Shown: positions 12,101 to 20,062, numbered from the stretch's first letter. The stretch is DNA of 64,000 nt from Burkholderiaceae bacterium (GCA_019751915.1 JAIEMS010000002.1:1-64000); one strand, 5' to 3'. The notes: generated by a model not told the origin, from the letters alone. A program made the numbers and translations.

Positions 12101-12315
12101 TTGACGGCTTCTTCAATCTTTTTAGTGACTTCGCTCTCGACAATCTCGGGCGAGGCCCCGGGATAATCGGTGGCAATCACCACCACTGGGAAGTCGATGT
12201 TCGGAAACTGATCGACTTGGAGGCGCTGGTACGAAAAAACACCCAGCACCACCAAGGCGAGCATCACCATGGTGGCAAACACCGGGTTTTTCAGGCTAAC
12301 TTGGGTAAACCACAT
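9118..12315 (-). CDS. RND multidrug efflux transporter, inner-membrane pump (HAE1 family)
   Basis: 1065 aa, the usual length of AcrB/MexB-type pumps. It starts with [21 protein letters not shown] (first membrane helix) and has the two large periplasmic loops between TM1-2 and TM7-8. The proton-relay motif [13 protein letters not shown] carries the paired aspartates of TM4, and [14 protein letters not shown] carries the TM10 lysine. It exports hydrophobic drugs or metabolites by proton antiport as a trimer with a fusion protein and TolC. The membrane fusion protein gene precedes it by 15 bp, and the TetR gene heads the set. Substrate cannot be read from sequence. The heavy-metal-type (CusA) motif is absent, so drugs or hydrophobic compounds are more likely than metals. 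Confidence 0.95.
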   Translation of the reverse strand: MWFTQVSLKNPVFATMVMLALVVLGVFSYQRLQVDQFPNIDFPVVVIATDYPGASPEIVESEVTKKIEEAVNSIAGVNALTSRSYEGSAVVIIEFQLHIDGRKAAEDVREKVASVRPLLRTEVKEPRVLRFDPSSRAIWSLAVLPDAATTGTAAPKSAVELSSWAEQVLKKRLENVRGVGAVNLVGATKREINIYLNPQALDAFGITPEQVAQAVRNENQDLPLGAIRSLAQERVVQIDARMQRPEDFGRIIVARKNGAPVRVEQLARVQDGAQEVESLALYNGQRTLLLSIQKAQDENTIEVVDGLTQAVAALRSELPPGVRLETIGDSARPIRVAVNNVRQTLIEGALLTVLIVFLFLNSWRSTVITGLTLPISIIGTFLFMHLFGFTINMITLMALSLCVGLLIDDAIVVRENIVRHVQMGKDNYTAAMQGTQEIGLAVLATTLSIVAVFLPIGFMGGIIGKFFHEFGLTIVAAVLISMFVSFTLDPMLSSIWHDPSIHQQGQPAQAITFYDKTIGRITGWFDRSTESLAQGYQHILGWALEHKLSTLALALAIFVSSIFMVPLLGTEFVPKADFSETTINFYTPVGSSIESTEAKSQQVEAVIRQLPEVRYTLATLNTGNAQGKMYASIYVRLVDRKDRSRSVDQMSDVLRQRLRQIPGITVTHVGLLDPVGGQKQIEFSLQGPDLKELERLTRAVHDKIRTIPGLVDLDSSLKADKPEIAIAVRRDAASDVGLSVASMANALRTLIAGQTVGNWRAPDDQTYDVNVRLAPEARTTPQNLEHLPFAITTSDGSSRTVRLNQVASVRESTGPNQINRRDMTREVAINANVYQRSTGEVSADIRKALDSVAFPPGYRYQFGGSTKNMTEAFGYAISALVLAIVFIYMILASQFKSFVQPLALMTALPLTLIGVVLALLMFGSALSMFSIIGVVMLMGLVTKNAILLVDFAIRSRQDHVGDDGQHVPGLERSQALLLAARVRLRPILMTTLAMIFGMVPLAFALSEGSEQRAPMGQAVIGGVITSSLLTLVVVPVVYCYMDDLARWALRRLGATTSPPKIGGLS

Positions 12316-12330
12316 AGCGTGTTGGGCCGA

Positions 12331-13473
12331 TCAGGGTTTGGCAGGTGCGGCAGAAGGCAAGCGCAGCGCAGTGCCTTCGGGCAGGGTGCCAACGCGCCCA
12401 GCCAGTACCAGTGCGCCTTCGGGCAGGCCCTCAAGGGCAACCAGTGTTTGCCCTTGCACGGTGCTGCGTGCGCCCAGTTGCACATGGCGGTGAACGACGC
12501 GGTTGTTTTCTGCCACCTGCACATAAGGTGCAGGTTTGTCGGTACGCACTGCTTCCAGTGGCACTGCCAGCCGCTTGCTTGCCCCGGCATCGAGGCTGCC
12601 TTGCACAAACAGGCCTTGGCGCAACACCGGCGAGGTGCTGTGGATGAGCAAGTACACCGGCACCGCGCGGCTACCGGCTTGGGCGCTGGGGTTGATGCGG
12701 GCAACGCTGGCTTGGAGGGTTTCGCTGCTGCCTTCGATTTGCAGGCGGGCTGTTTGGCCGACGCGTACGGCGACCGCGTCGGCTGGGGCGAGCAGGGCTT
12801 CGACTTCGAATCGGGAAAGGTCTACCACTTCCAGAATCCGGGTCTCTAGCGCTACGCGTTCGCCGTTTTGCACCAGCCGCTGTGCCACTTGACCATTAAT
12901 CGGGCTGCGCAGCACGGTATCGACCAGTGCTTTGTGGGCTACATCGGCAGCAGCCAGCGCTGCTTCGTAGGTCGATTGGGCCGCTTGCAAGCTCGATTGC
13001 GCCGTTTCCAGTGCGGTGCGCGAGATAAAGCCTTGATCGACCAGTGCCCGGTTGTTGTCGAGCTGGCGCTGGTTGATTGCCACTTGGGCACGTGCGGCAT
13101 CGGCTTGCTGCTGTGCTTGGCGCAGGCGGGCATGGGATTCGGTCGGGTCAATGTGCGCCACTTCTTGGCCCGCGCGCACGGTGTCGCCCTCGCGCAGGGT
13201 CAGGCCTTGCAACTCACCAGCAATGCGCGCTTTGATCGTGGCCGATTGCAGTGCACGCAATGCGCCAGACACTGGCACCTCCAGCGTTAAATCGAGGCGG
13301 CGTACCGGCCAGATTTCGCTTGGCGCGATCTCCATCACCGGCGCAGCCGGCTGCGCGGCAGCAGCGAGTGCTTGCTGCTGAATCTTGCGTTGGGACAGCG
13401 CACGCCAAGCGCCTGCGGCGATCAAGGCGACAACGATGGCCGCAGCCATCCAAACAATCCAGCGTTTCATCAT
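12331..13473 (-). CDS. RND efflux periplasmic adaptor (membrane fusion protein)
   Basis: 380 aa. An N-terminal uncleaved membrane anchor (MKRWIVWMAAAIVVALIAA) is followed by the half-lipoyl motif (VSGALRALQSATIKARIAG), a long alpha-helical hairpin (about residues 105-175), the second lipoyl half, a beta-barrel and a C-terminal membrane-proximal domain. No lipobox cysteine is seen, so it is anchored by the helix rather than by lipid. Adaptors of this HlyD/AcrA class bridge the RND pump and the TolC duct. Two adjacent ATG codons (13473, 13470) are possible starts; the gene begins 2 bp after the TetR stop and ends 15 bp before the pump gene. Confidence 0.94.
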   Translation of the reverse strand: MMKRWIVWMAAAIVVALIAAGAWRALSQRKIQQQALAAAAQPAAPVMEIAPSEIWPVRRLDLTLEVPVSGALRALQSATIKARIAGELQGLTLREGDTVRAGQEVAHIDPTESHARLRQAQQQADAARAQVAINQRQLDNNRALVDQGFISRTALETAQSSLQAAQSTYEAALAAADVAHKALVDTVLRSPINGQVAQRLVQNGERVALETRILEVVDLSRFEVEALLAPADAVAVRVGQTARLQIEGSSETLQASVARINPSAQAGSRAVPVYLLIHSTSPVLRQGLFVQGSLDAGASKRLAVPLEAVRTDKPAPYVQVAENNRVVHRHVQLGARSTVQGQTLVALEGLPEGALVLAGRVGTLPEGTALRLPSAAPAKP

Positions 13474-13475
13474 GG

Positions 13476-14168
13476 TCAGAGCTTGGAGCCGGGTAGGGCA
13501 ACAGAGAGGGCTGGACGGGCCAAGAGTCCGTGCAGCAGGGTATCGACTTGGGTGGTGAGGTAGGTTTCGGGCGACATGCCCAGCACGTCGGGCATACAGG
13601 CACCGATGGAGTGCTTCCAGAGCATCAAAAAAATCATCGGCGCTTGCACCACATAGACGGCACAGTTCATGTCCGGAATGTGAAACTCGCCAGTGTCCAC
13701 GCCGCGCTGGAGGATGCGACGAATCAGCTTTTGCCCCGGTTCAATCACTTCACGCTGGTAAAACTGGGTGATTTGCGGAAAGTTACCCGCCTCGCTCAGC
13801 ATCAGCTTGGTGATGCCAGAGGCACGCGTGGCACCAATGTGTTCCCACCAAACGGCGTAGCAGTAGCGCAACATTTCGGTGGTGTTGCCTTGAAACTGTT
13901 CAAACTCCGCATTCCATTCGGGGAAACGTCCGGCAATGTTTTCGCGCACGACGGCCTTGAACAACTCTTCTTTGCTCGGAAAGTACAAAAACAGTGTTCC
14001 TTTAGAGACCCCTGCGCGGGCCGCCACCTCATCGACGCGGGTGGCTGCGTAGCCTTTCTCGACAAATAAATCCAGAGCAGCATCGAGCAATTCTCCGGGT
14101 CGCGCCTCTTTGCGGCGCTCACGCCGTGGCGCGCCGTTGGTGGGGCAACAAAAGGAGATGAGAGACAT
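13476..14168 (-). CDS. TetR-family transcriptional repressor of the efflux operon
   Basis: 230 aa. The N-terminal TetR helix-turn-helix is clear: ILLDAALDLF-type helix 1, then VDEVAARAGVSKGTLFLYFPSKEELF. The C-terminal half resembles the AcrR/TtgR-like ligand-binding domain of RND regulators. It is the first gene of the leftward efflux cluster and is followed 2 bp later by the adaptor gene, so it is co-transcribed with the genes it probably controls. A partial palindrome with TTACTGAC and GTTAGTAA arms begins 9 bp upstream of its start codon and overlaps a TATATT -10-like hexamer, which fits autorepression relieved by an efflux substrate. The ligand is unknown. Confidence 0.93.
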   Translation of the reverse strand: MSLISFCCPTNGAPRRERRKEARPGELLDAALDLFVEKGYAATRVDEVAARAGVSKGTLFLYFPSKEELFKAVVRENIAGRFPEWNAEFEQFQGNTTEMLRYCYAVWWEHIGATRASGITKLMLSEAGNFPQITQFYQREVIEPGQKLIRRILQRGVDTGEFHIPDMNCAVYVVQAPMIFLMLWKHSIGACMPDVLGMSPETYLTTQVDTLLHGLLARPALSVALPGSKL

Positions 14169-14177
14169 GGCGGTATT

Positions 14178-14203
14178 TTACTGACTGACTGGTTAGTAAT
14201 ATA
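14178..14203 (-). promoter_or_regulatory. Probable TetR operator overlapping -10 box
   Basis: A 22-bp imperfect palindrome at 14178-14199 with half-sites TTACTGAC and GTTAGTAA (outer five bases perfectly symmetric). On the minus strand TATATT at 14198-14203 resembles a -10 element. Position directly before the TetR start and size are typical of AcrR/TtgR-class operators. No convincing -35 was found. Confidence 0.6.
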
Positions 14204-14276
14204 GCAGTCCATGGTGGCTTTTGTATGTCCATTACCATGCGGCTTGTGTTTTCATCGCCCTCAAGGAGTTTTACCG

Positions 14277-14816
14277 ATGCTGTTGCAAAAAATCACCCTC
14301 GGCGGGGGCTGCTTTTGGTGCCTTGAGGCCGTGTTTGATCGGGTGCGCGGTATCACCGATGTGCAAAATGGCTACAGCAACGGCCAGACGCTGCATCCCA
14401 CCTACGAGCAGGTGTGCAGTGGCAGCACGGGGCACAACGAGGTGGTGCGCCTGACGTTCGATCCGGCGCAGATCAGCGTGCAGGAGATTTTCGAGATTTT
14501 CTTTGCCATTCACGACCCGACGACGTTGAACCGTCAGGGCAACGATGTCGGGACGCAGTACCGCAGTGGAATTTATTTCCATACCCCGGGGCAGCAGCAA
14601 GTGGCCGACGATTTGGTGCGCCAGATGGCCCACGATGGGCTGTTTGGCCCGCCCGTGACCACCGAGGTATTGCCTGTGGACAACTACTGGCCTGCCGAGG
14701 ACTACCATCAAGACTACTTTGCGCGCCATCCGTTTCAGGGGTATTGTGCGGCGGTGGTGGGGCCGAAGGTGGCAAAGTTTCGCCAAACCTTTGTTCGGTT
14801 GCTGAAAGCCGATTGA
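14277..14816 (+). CDS. msrA: Peptide-methionine (S)-S-oxide reductase
   Basis: 179 aa. The catalytic motif GGGCFWCLEAVF contains the nucleophilic cysteine, followed by the MsrA core (GYSNG, YEQVCSGSTGHNEVV, HDPTTLNRQGNDVGTQYRS, YHQDYFARHP). It reduces the S epimer of methionine sulfoxide in proteins in the cytoplasm, using thioredoxin. The open frame extends back to 14211, but the ATG at 14277 is chosen because AAGGAG lies 8 bases upstream and the MsrA domain starts at once. It is divergent from the efflux operon, whose promoter region it shares. Confidence 0.95.
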   Translation: MLLQKITLGGGCFWCLEAVFDRVRGITDVQNGYSNGQTLHPTYEQVCSGSTGHNEVVRLTFDPAQISVQEIFEIFFAIHDPTTLNRQGNDVGTQYRSGIYFHTPGQQQVADDLVRQMAHDGLFGPPVTTEVLPVDNYWPAEDYHQDYFARHPFQGYCAAVVGPKVAKFRQTFVRLLKAD

Positions 14817-14839
14817 ACGCCTTTTTTACCATTGGTGAT

Positions 14840-14886
14840 GGCTCTAGCCCTTGTCCTGATTCAATAGAGTGCTATTGATTTTGATT
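14840..14886 (+). repeat. Short dispersed repeat, copy 2 (intergenic)
   Basis: GGCTCTAGCCCTTG start, 21 nt between TAGCC and GCTATT, and a diverged 3' end (TTTGATTC). It lies between msrA and the next gene. The frame that is open in the coding copies carries a TAG here. Confidence 0.6.
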
Positions 14887-14894
14887 CATCGTCC

Positions 14895-15356
14895 ATGATC
14901 CGGCATTGCACCATGGCGACACGCCGCAGTTGCTCGGCGCTGTTTTCACCGCAGCGTTGCTTGCCTGCGCGCGGCGTGGTGCGGCTGCTGTGGTGGCTGG
15001 TGCTGGCGCTGGCATTAGCGCCGGTGCTGGGCCAGATGCACCGGGTTTTGCACGGCGGTCATGCGTTGACGCTGCTGGCAGGCGCTACCGTACAACAGAC
15101 CATCAGCACAGAGGGGCGGGTCGATGGTGGTTTGTCTGCATTGTTTACCGGGCACAGCCGGGCAGATTGTCTCTGGCTTGATTCGGTCACGTTGGGCGAT
15201 GGCCCGACCAGCGTTGCGGCGACGCTGGTGCATATCGCTCCCGCAGCAGTGCCCGAGGCAGGCACTGATTGGCAGTGGATGGCCCATCCCTTGTGGGCAT
15301 TTGAGGCCCGCGCACCGCCGCAGCACAGCGCAGTCGGGCACACCTTCGTGCTCTGA
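14895..15356 (+). CDS. Small exported/membrane protein upstream of TonB receptor
   Basis: 153 aa, function not recognised. A basic start is followed by one strong hydrophobic segment (LLWWLVLALALAPVLGQ), so it is secreted or membrane anchored. The remainder contains HRVLHGGH, then LFTGHSRADCLWLDSV. A similar HRVLHG...DC..D layout occurs, as I recall, in uncharacterised Comamonadaceae proteins beside ZnuD-like receptors, sometimes annotated DUF2946-like. Its histidines and cysteine could bind metal, but this is speculation. Starts at 14895 or 14913 are both possible, neither with a good ribosome-binding site. It precedes the TonB receptor by about 140 bp with a dispersed repeat between. Confidence 0.6.
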   Translation: MIRHCTMATRRSCSALFSPQRCLPARGVVRLLWWLVLALALAPVLGQMHRVLHGGHALTLLAGATVQQTISTEGRVDGGLSALFTGHSRADCLWLDSVTLGDGPTSVAATLVHIAPAAVPEAGTDWQWMAHPLWAFEARAPPQHSAVGHTFVL

Positions 15357-15359
15357 ATA

Positions 15360-15408
15360 AGCTCCTATTTTGATAGCTAATAGTGCTTGTCTTGCAAGCG
15401 CTACAGCC
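15360..15408 (-). repeat. Short dispersed repeat, copy 3 (intergenic)
   Basis: The best-preserved copy, in minus orientation: GGCTGTAGCGCTTG, 21-nt spacer, GCTATC, then AAAATAGGAGCT. The TAGTGCTTG and CAAGCGCTA parts are complementary, so the element can fold. It lies between the small exported-protein gene and the TonB receptor gene. Confidence 0.7.
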
Positions 15409-15494
15409 GATTTTGACTGTTATTTCATGCAAAAAGCATGGCAGGCGGGCCACTGCGTGTGTGCTGGTGCGTCTGTGTCTTTTGGATTTTCACC

Positions 15495-17618
15495 ATGACC
15501 TCGACTTTTGATCGTTTTGATTCATTCGCGCTCAGTGGCACTGCTGTTGTGTCGGCCAGAAACCCCTTCTTTGCTTTGCGCCCTTTGCCCTTGGCGGTGG
15601 CGCTGCTGCTTGCCAGCGTGGTGCATGCGCAAACGCCAGCGGCCACTGGAGCAGCGGTGGCGAGCACCTTATCGGAAGTGACCGTATCGGCCAGTGGCTT
15701 GCAACTGGGCAGCAGCGACATGGCGACCCCAGTCACCGTGCTGGAAGGCGATGAGTTATGGCATCGGCGCGAAGCCACTTTGGGTGAGACGCTCCACAGC
15801 GAGCCGGGCATTACATCAAGCCACTTTGGGGCTGGAGCCAGCCGCCCGATCATTCGGGGCATGGATGGGCCGCGCGTCAAAGTGCTCTCGGATGGCGCAG
15901 AACTGCACGATGCCTCGACCGTGAGCCCCGACCACGCGGTAGCCTCGGAGCCGTTACTGGCAACGCAAATCGAGGTGCTGCGCGGCCCGTCGGCGCTGGT
16001 GCACGGCGCTGGTGCCATGGGCGGCGTGGTCAATGTGCTTGATGGCAAAGTGCCGACAGTGATTCCTACCAAAGGCTACGAAGGCAGCGCCGAGCTGCGC
16101 GCCAACAGCGGGGCCCGTGAGGGTGCCGGTGCTTTTGCCCTGACGGGCGGTGCCGGCAACATGGCCGTACACATCGAGGGTGCCAAGCGCGATGCCAGCG
16201 ACTACCGCGTTGGCAGCGGCTGGGCTGGGGGCAGCAAAGTGCCTGGCAGCTTGAACCAAACCGACACCGGCAGCCTAGGCTTGTCGTGGGTGGGCGATCA
16301 GGGGTATTTGGGCGTGGCTTACACCCGGCAAACGGCCCACTATGGTCTGCCCGGTGCCAACCATTCTTTGGAAGACTGTGGCGTTCAAGGCAACCAACTG
16401 CACTGCGATAGCCCTGCGGTAGTCGCTTCTGCGGGGCATGGCACCTCGGTGGCGGCGCACACGGATGTGCCTGTGGTCGATTTGCTCAGTGAGCGTTGGG
16501 ATGTGCGCGGTGAGCTGCGCAATCCTTTGGCGGGTTTTTCAGTCTTGCGCGTGCGTGCAGGCAGCACCGATTACCGCCACCACGAGATGGAGCAAGGGGT
16601 GGTTGCCACCACCTTCAAAAATCAGGCGCACGATGCGCGGGTCGAATTGCAACATTTGCCGGTAGCGGGTTGGCGCGGGGTGTTTGGGCTGCAAACCTCG
16701 CAGCGTAAATTCAGCGCTGTAGGTGCTGAAGCTTATATTCAACCAACCAACACCCGTAAAAACGGCCTATTTGCACTGGAAGAGTACCAATGGAACGCTT
16801 GGCGCTTTGAGGCTGCTTTGCGCCACGACCGCCAAACCGTCAAAGCAGAAACCGATGCCGTCGAAACATCGCACCACGGCACTTCGGTATCGCTGGGTGC
16901 CGTTTGGAAATTTACCCCCGGTTACCAAATTGGCACTTCGTGGACACGCGCCAGCCGCCTGCCCACCGCCGAGGAGTTGTATTCCCGTGGTCTGCATTTG
17001 GCAACCACAACCTTCGAGCGCGGCAATGCCAACTTGCGTGCCGAAACCTCGCAAAATATCGACCTGAGTTTGCGAAAGACAGCAGGCGACACCACCGGAA
17101 GCGTCAGCGTGTTTCGCAACCGCATCAACGATTACATCTATGGCCGCACAGTGAGCGCGCTCAATGGCTTGCAATTGCTCGATTACAGCCAAGCCGATGC
17201 CACCTTTACGGGCATCGAAGGTCAAGTGCGTGAACGTTTGTCGCGCCATGCGGGGGTCACTTTGTTTGGCGATACGGTACGTGCCACACTGGCCGGTGGA
17301 GGGTTGCTACCGCGCATTCCGGCCACCCGTTTCGGGGTGCGTTTGGATGCCAACTGGAACGCTTGGGAAGGCACTGCCGAGTGGCTGCAAGTGGCGCGCC
17401 AGAACCGCGTTGCCGCATTTGAAACCGCCACCCCCGGTTACGGTATGTTGAATTTAGGAGTGACTTACCGTGGCGGTGCGCCGGGCCAGCCTTGGCAGAT
17501 TTACGCCAAGGCCAACAACTTGACCAACCGCTTGGCTTATGCGCACACCTCATTTATCAAGGATGCGGCACCCCTGATGGGGCGCAACATCACTGTGGGT
17601 GCGCGTGTAGATTTCTAA
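15495..17618 (+). CDS. TonB-dependent outer-membrane receptor, ZnuD-like (zinc?)
   Basis: About 707 aa. A signal peptide (LPLAVALLLASVVHAQ) is followed by the TonB box region (SEVTVSA), a plug domain (IIRGMDGPRVKVLSDG, LRGPSALVHGAGAMGGVVNV) and a 22-strand barrel ending in aromatic F. An extracellular-loop sequence YGLPGANHSLEDC...LHCD with a cysteine pair matches the loop of Neisseria ZnuD, and scattered histidines (HHGTS, YRHHEM) suit zinc binding. These receptors import zinc, or haem in some cases, using TonB energy. The open frame reaches back to 15438; ATG 15495 gives a more normal signal peptide. No clear Zur box was found upstream. The receptor class is certain and the zinc substrate probable. 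Confidence 0.85.
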   Translation: MTSTFDRFDSFALSGTAVVSARNPFFALRPLPLAVALLLASVVHAQTPAATGAAVASTLSEVTVSASGLQLGSSDMATPVTVLEGDELWHRREATLGETLHSEPGITSSHFGAGASRPIIRGMDGPRVKVLSDGAELHDASTVSPDHAVASEPLLATQIEVLRGPSALVHGAGAMGGVVNVLDGKVPTVIPTKGYEGSAELRANSGAREGAGAFALTGGAGNMAVHIEGAKRDASDYRVGSGWAGGSKVPGSLNQTDTGSLGLSWVGDQGYLGVAYTRQTAHYGLPGANHSLEDCGVQGNQLHCDSPAVVASAGHGTSVAAHTDVPVVDLLSERWDVRGELRNPLAGFSVLRVRAGSTDYRHHEMEQGVVATTFKNQAHDARVELQHLPVAGWRGVFGLQTSQRKFSAVGAEAYIQPTNTRKNGLFALEEYQWNAWRFEAALRHDRQTVKAETDAVETSHHGTSVSLGAVWKFTPGYQIGTSWTRASRLPTAEELYSRGLHLATTTFERGNANLRAETSQNIDLSLRKTAGDTTGSVSVFRNRINDYIYGRTVSALNGLQLLDYSQADATFTGIEGQVRERLSRHAGVTLFGDTVRATLAGGGLLPRIPATRFGVRLDANWNAWEGTAEWLQVARQNRVAAFETATPGYGMLNLGVTYRGGAPGQPWQIYAKANNLTNRLAYAHTSFIKDAAPLMGRNITVGARVDF

Positions 17619-17629
17619 AAAGTGACCAG

Positions 17630-17666
17630 AGTGCCGCCCGCAGTGAAGGTTTGCAGGTGGCACTTT
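17630..17666 (+). terminator. Possible terminator after the TonB receptor
   Basis: Inverted repeat AGTGCCGCCCGCA / TGCAGGTGGCACT with two mismatches, ending in TTTAAAA. The T-run is short, so termination is plausible rather than clear. Confidence 0.4.
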
Positions 17667-17686
17667 AAAAATCAGCAAATATTAGA

Positions 17687-18040
17687 TTAATTTACAGAAT
17701 TCCATTTAGAGCCTCTTTTTACTAGAGAGATTTCACCTTTTGCTTCGTAAAATTCGTTAGGAAAAGAAATTCCACCATTGCTTTTTAGATATTTTTTGTA
17801 ATCTTTTTTAAGTTCAAATTCGGCTTTGTACTCAATAAATTTTACTTCTTCTCCATTAATATTTCTGGTGTAGGAGTTTGTCTCTTTCCATGAATTTAAT
17901 TGAAAAGCTATTTTGTTTGGGAATTTATTAGTAATGGCGGCTTCGATTGCATCATTGGGTACGTTCCCCGAGCACCCAAAAAGAAAAATCATACTAATAA
18001 TGATGGCTGGAGCGGAGAATTTTTTGATATTTGTTTTCAT
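17687..18040 (-). CDS. Small predicted lipoprotein
   Basis: 117 aa, not recognised beyond being a lipoprotein. The N-terminus is a type II signal peptide (IIISMIFLFGC) with the lipobox LFGC, so the mature protein should be attached to a membrane by a lipidated cysteine followed by SGN. The rest is lysine- and asparagine-rich with beta-like stretches (FIEYKAEFELKKDYKKYL). The gene is much richer in A and T than its neighbours, which suggests recent acquisition. It ends 68 bp from the end of the convergent TonB receptor gene. Confidence 0.65.
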   Translation of the reverse strand: MKTNIKKFSAPAIIISMIFLFGCSGNVPNDAIEAAITNKFPNKIAFQLNSWKETNSYTRNINGEEVKFIEYKAEFELKKDYKKYLKSNGGISFPNEFYEAKGEISLVKRGSKWNSVN

Positions 18041-18139
18041 AAATATTGGTTTATTGACGGATTCAATTGGAAAAATAATCTAATCGTAGAATATGCGATT
18101 AGATTAAATAAAAGGTTGGATCCGTCTTAAAAGTTAAAA

Positions 18140-18370
18140 TTATGGGTGATCGGAGCAGCACCCATCTCTATCTAGAGTTCCATCAGGGTAAGTAGGTAAA
18201 AAGTCTTCACTATCAAAATCTATTTGATAGTCATTACAGCAGGGACATTCCTCCCGTCCATATTCGAATGCATGGTTCTTACAGTAAAACTCACCGTCAT
18301 TCAGTACCTGATGGTGGTAGTTAACAAGGATGTGTGTAGCTTGGCTATCACAGTGTTGACATTTTTGCAT
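18140..18370 (-). CDS. Small cysteine-rich (zinc-ribbon-like) protein
   Basis: 76 aa, family not recognised. CQHCDSQATH, FYCKNHAFEYGREECPCC and DGCCSDH provide several CxxC/CxC pairs and histidines, so it likely binds zinc. The acidic segment IDFDSEDF lies between them. ATG 18370 is chosen because AGGAGA lies 6 bases upstream; the longer frame to 18415 lacks such a site. It shares the AT-rich composition of the lipoprotein gene next to it. Confidence 0.6.
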   Translation of the reverse strand: MQKCQHCDSQATHILVNYHHQVLNDGEFYCKNHAFEYGREECPCCNDYQIDFDSEDFLPTYPDGTLDRDGCCSDHP

Positions 18371-18677
18371 TTTCTTCTCCTTATGAAAATTTTTCTGACG
18401 TATAACAGTCACCAAGATCGGCGCATATATCTTTAAGACAAGGCGTATAACACAACTCTCCTCCTTTCATATTTTGACGTGGCAACCAATTTCTTGGGAA
18501 TAGTGATGCGACGGTTGGGCTTCACGCTGGATGTTACCAGACCCGAACGCCTATGGGTACTATTTTGAAGATCGTGTCGAGGCGTGGTTTTGGGGCGTCT
18601 TTAGCTAAGTTTTTTTGACATCTTCCCCGTCATAAATGACGGGGATTTCCTCTACAGGACGGCCATACCCGGCCGCG
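18371..18677. other. Intergenic stretch without a recognisable gene
   Basis: This spans the promoter side of the zinc-ribbon gene and the region past the stop of the NYN gene. Apart from the IS200/IS605-like hairpin at 18617-18660, nothing convincing was found; open frames here are short and lack ribosome-binding sites. Composition changes from AT-rich to GC-rich around 18500. Confidence 0.5.
18617..18660 (-). mobile_element. Orphan IS200/IS605-type end (hairpin)
   Basis: The stem CCCCGTCAT/ATGACGGGG (18625-18633 with 18636-18644) is embedded in GACATCTTCCCC...GGGGATTTCC. That context matches the conserved right end of IS200/IS605/IS1341 elements (GACATCCTCCCC...GGGGATTCC). No tnpA or tnpB lies nearby, so this would be a solitary end left by deletion. 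It lacks a T-run, which argues against an ordinary terminator for the NYN gene. Confidence 0.45.
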
Positions 18678-19988
18678 TCAGGGCATTTCAGCGCCGACCC
18701 AATTGTATAAAGCAGCGCGTTGCGCGTCGTCCAGCCACAGCTCTTCGCGGGCGCAGAGTTTTTCGAGGTTCTGGGCCATTTGTGCGGCCAGTTGTAGCTC
18801 ATTGTCACGGCCTTGGCCGAACTGATGGCCGCCCATCAACAAGCCTCGCAGTACCCAGTTGACATCTTCGCGGCTAATGTCGCATTGGGCGATACGGCAC
18901 AGGTCGCGCACCCGCTTGCCGGTATCGCGCAGATGAAACGGGTTGTCGAGCAAATCGGTTTCGATGGCTGTCCACAGCCCTTGAAACTCAGCGCGGGTCA
19001 GCCGTGGTGCATCGGTGGCATCGCACACTTGGCGCAGCAATTGCGGATCGCTGGTATCGAGCATGTCGTTTTTGCGCGCCGGTGGTTGTGGGCGGGCGTG
19101 GCGCTGTGGGTCGTACAAAAAGCCACCCGAGTGTGACCAATCCAGCAGCAGCGGCTCCAACGAGAGGGTCTCGATAAAACGCCGAAAACTGCCTAAACCG
19201 GCCCAGCTTGCACCATCGAGTCCAGGCACTTGCATCGGCAGCTTGCTGGCCAAGCGCGCCAGCGGCACAGCCAACTCCGAGGCCGCCACTTCGCTGCGAA
19301 TAATGTGCGTTGCCAGTGCGCGGATATCGTCCAGCTGGGCAGAAGACACCGGAGCAGACAGCATATACGTGGGTGCCATCAATGCTGGTGGTGTTTGTGG
19401 CACGCTCCAGTGCTGTGACAACGGCGTACGCATGGGCGAGGGGGTCGCCTCGTAATCTTCGTTGCCGCCCAAAGCGTCGCGCACGAACGTGTCGGTGTCG
19501 ATGAGCAAGTCAGCCGAAGCTTGGTACGCAGCCGACGGAAAACCTACCGCCAGTACGGTGGTGCGCCGGTCGCTGCGGCGCAGTTTGCGCAGCACCGGGG
19601 TGAAATCTGCATCGGCAGAGAACACGATGAACTCGTCAAAGCGGGTCTCATGCTGGAGCAAATCGACCATGTCCAGCACCATGTGAATATCGGTACTGGT
19701 TTTTCCCTCGGTGGTCATGGGAGGGCAGTCGATGGTTTCAAACCCGGCCCGATTGAAGTTGGGCCGGAAACGTTGATAAACGTGCGGATTGAAATAGCAT
19801 CGGCGCACCAGCAAGCGCCGGGCGCCGCTGCCAGCGGGGGCGTGTTCGGGTAAGGGCAGGCTGTTGGTCAGCCAATCCAGCCAATCTAGCGGCTGGCGCG
19901 CAAAACGCTCGGCATAGTTGATGTCCAAGTGACGCAATGCGCTGTAAACGTTGTCGAAGTCAATAAAAAGTGCGCTTTTCATGTTCAT
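18678..19988 (-). CDS. NYN-domain (PIN-like) protein with LOTUS/OST-HTH-like C-terminus
   Basis: 436 aa. The N-terminal NYN/LabA-like nuclease fold is clear: ALFIDFDNVY (first acidic motif), TDIHMVLDMVDLL, then FSADADFTPVLRKLRR (central acidic motif) and ADLLIDTDTF. The region about 225-310 (IIRSEVAASELAVPLARLASKL, SFRRFIETLSLEPLLLDW) resembles an OST-HTH/LOTUS RNA-binding domain, and a further about 110 residues follow. Such proteins are thought to act on RNA, but no bacterial substrate is established. Start at 19988 or 19982, both without a clear ribosome-binding site. It appears to be transcribed alone. Confidence 0.85.
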   Translation of the reverse strand: MNMKSALFIDFDNVYSALRHLDINYAERFARQPLDWLDWLTNSLPLPEHAPAGSGARRLLVRRCYFNPHVYQRFRPNFNRAGFETIDCPPMTTEGKTSTDIHMVLDMVDLLQHETRFDEFIVFSADADFTPVLRKLRRSDRRTTVLAVGFPSAAYQASADLLIDTDTFVRDALGGNEDYEATPSPMRTPLSQHWSVPQTPPALMAPTYMLSAPVSSAQLDDIRALATHIIRSEVAASELAVPLARLASKLPMQVPGLDGASWAGLGSFRRFIETLSLEPLLLDWSHSGGFLYDPQRHARPQPPARKNDMLDTSDPQLLRQVCDATDAPRLTRAEFQGLWTAIETDLLDNPFHLRDTGKRVRDLCRIAQCDISREDVNWVLRGLLMGGHQFGQGRDNELQLAAQMAQNLEKLCAREELWLDDAQRAALYNWVGAEMP

Positions 19989-20062
19989 GCAGAAGTTGGG
20001 GCGCTGATTGTGCCTGTAAGCCTATTTGGGGGGCAGTCCCACCGCAATCAAGAGGGGTAATG

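Noticed and set aside
18605-18808. 67-codon frame covering the IS200/IS605-like hairpin
   Set aside because: It lies largely inside the NYN gene in another frame. Its end corresponds to the hairpin rather than to a protein.
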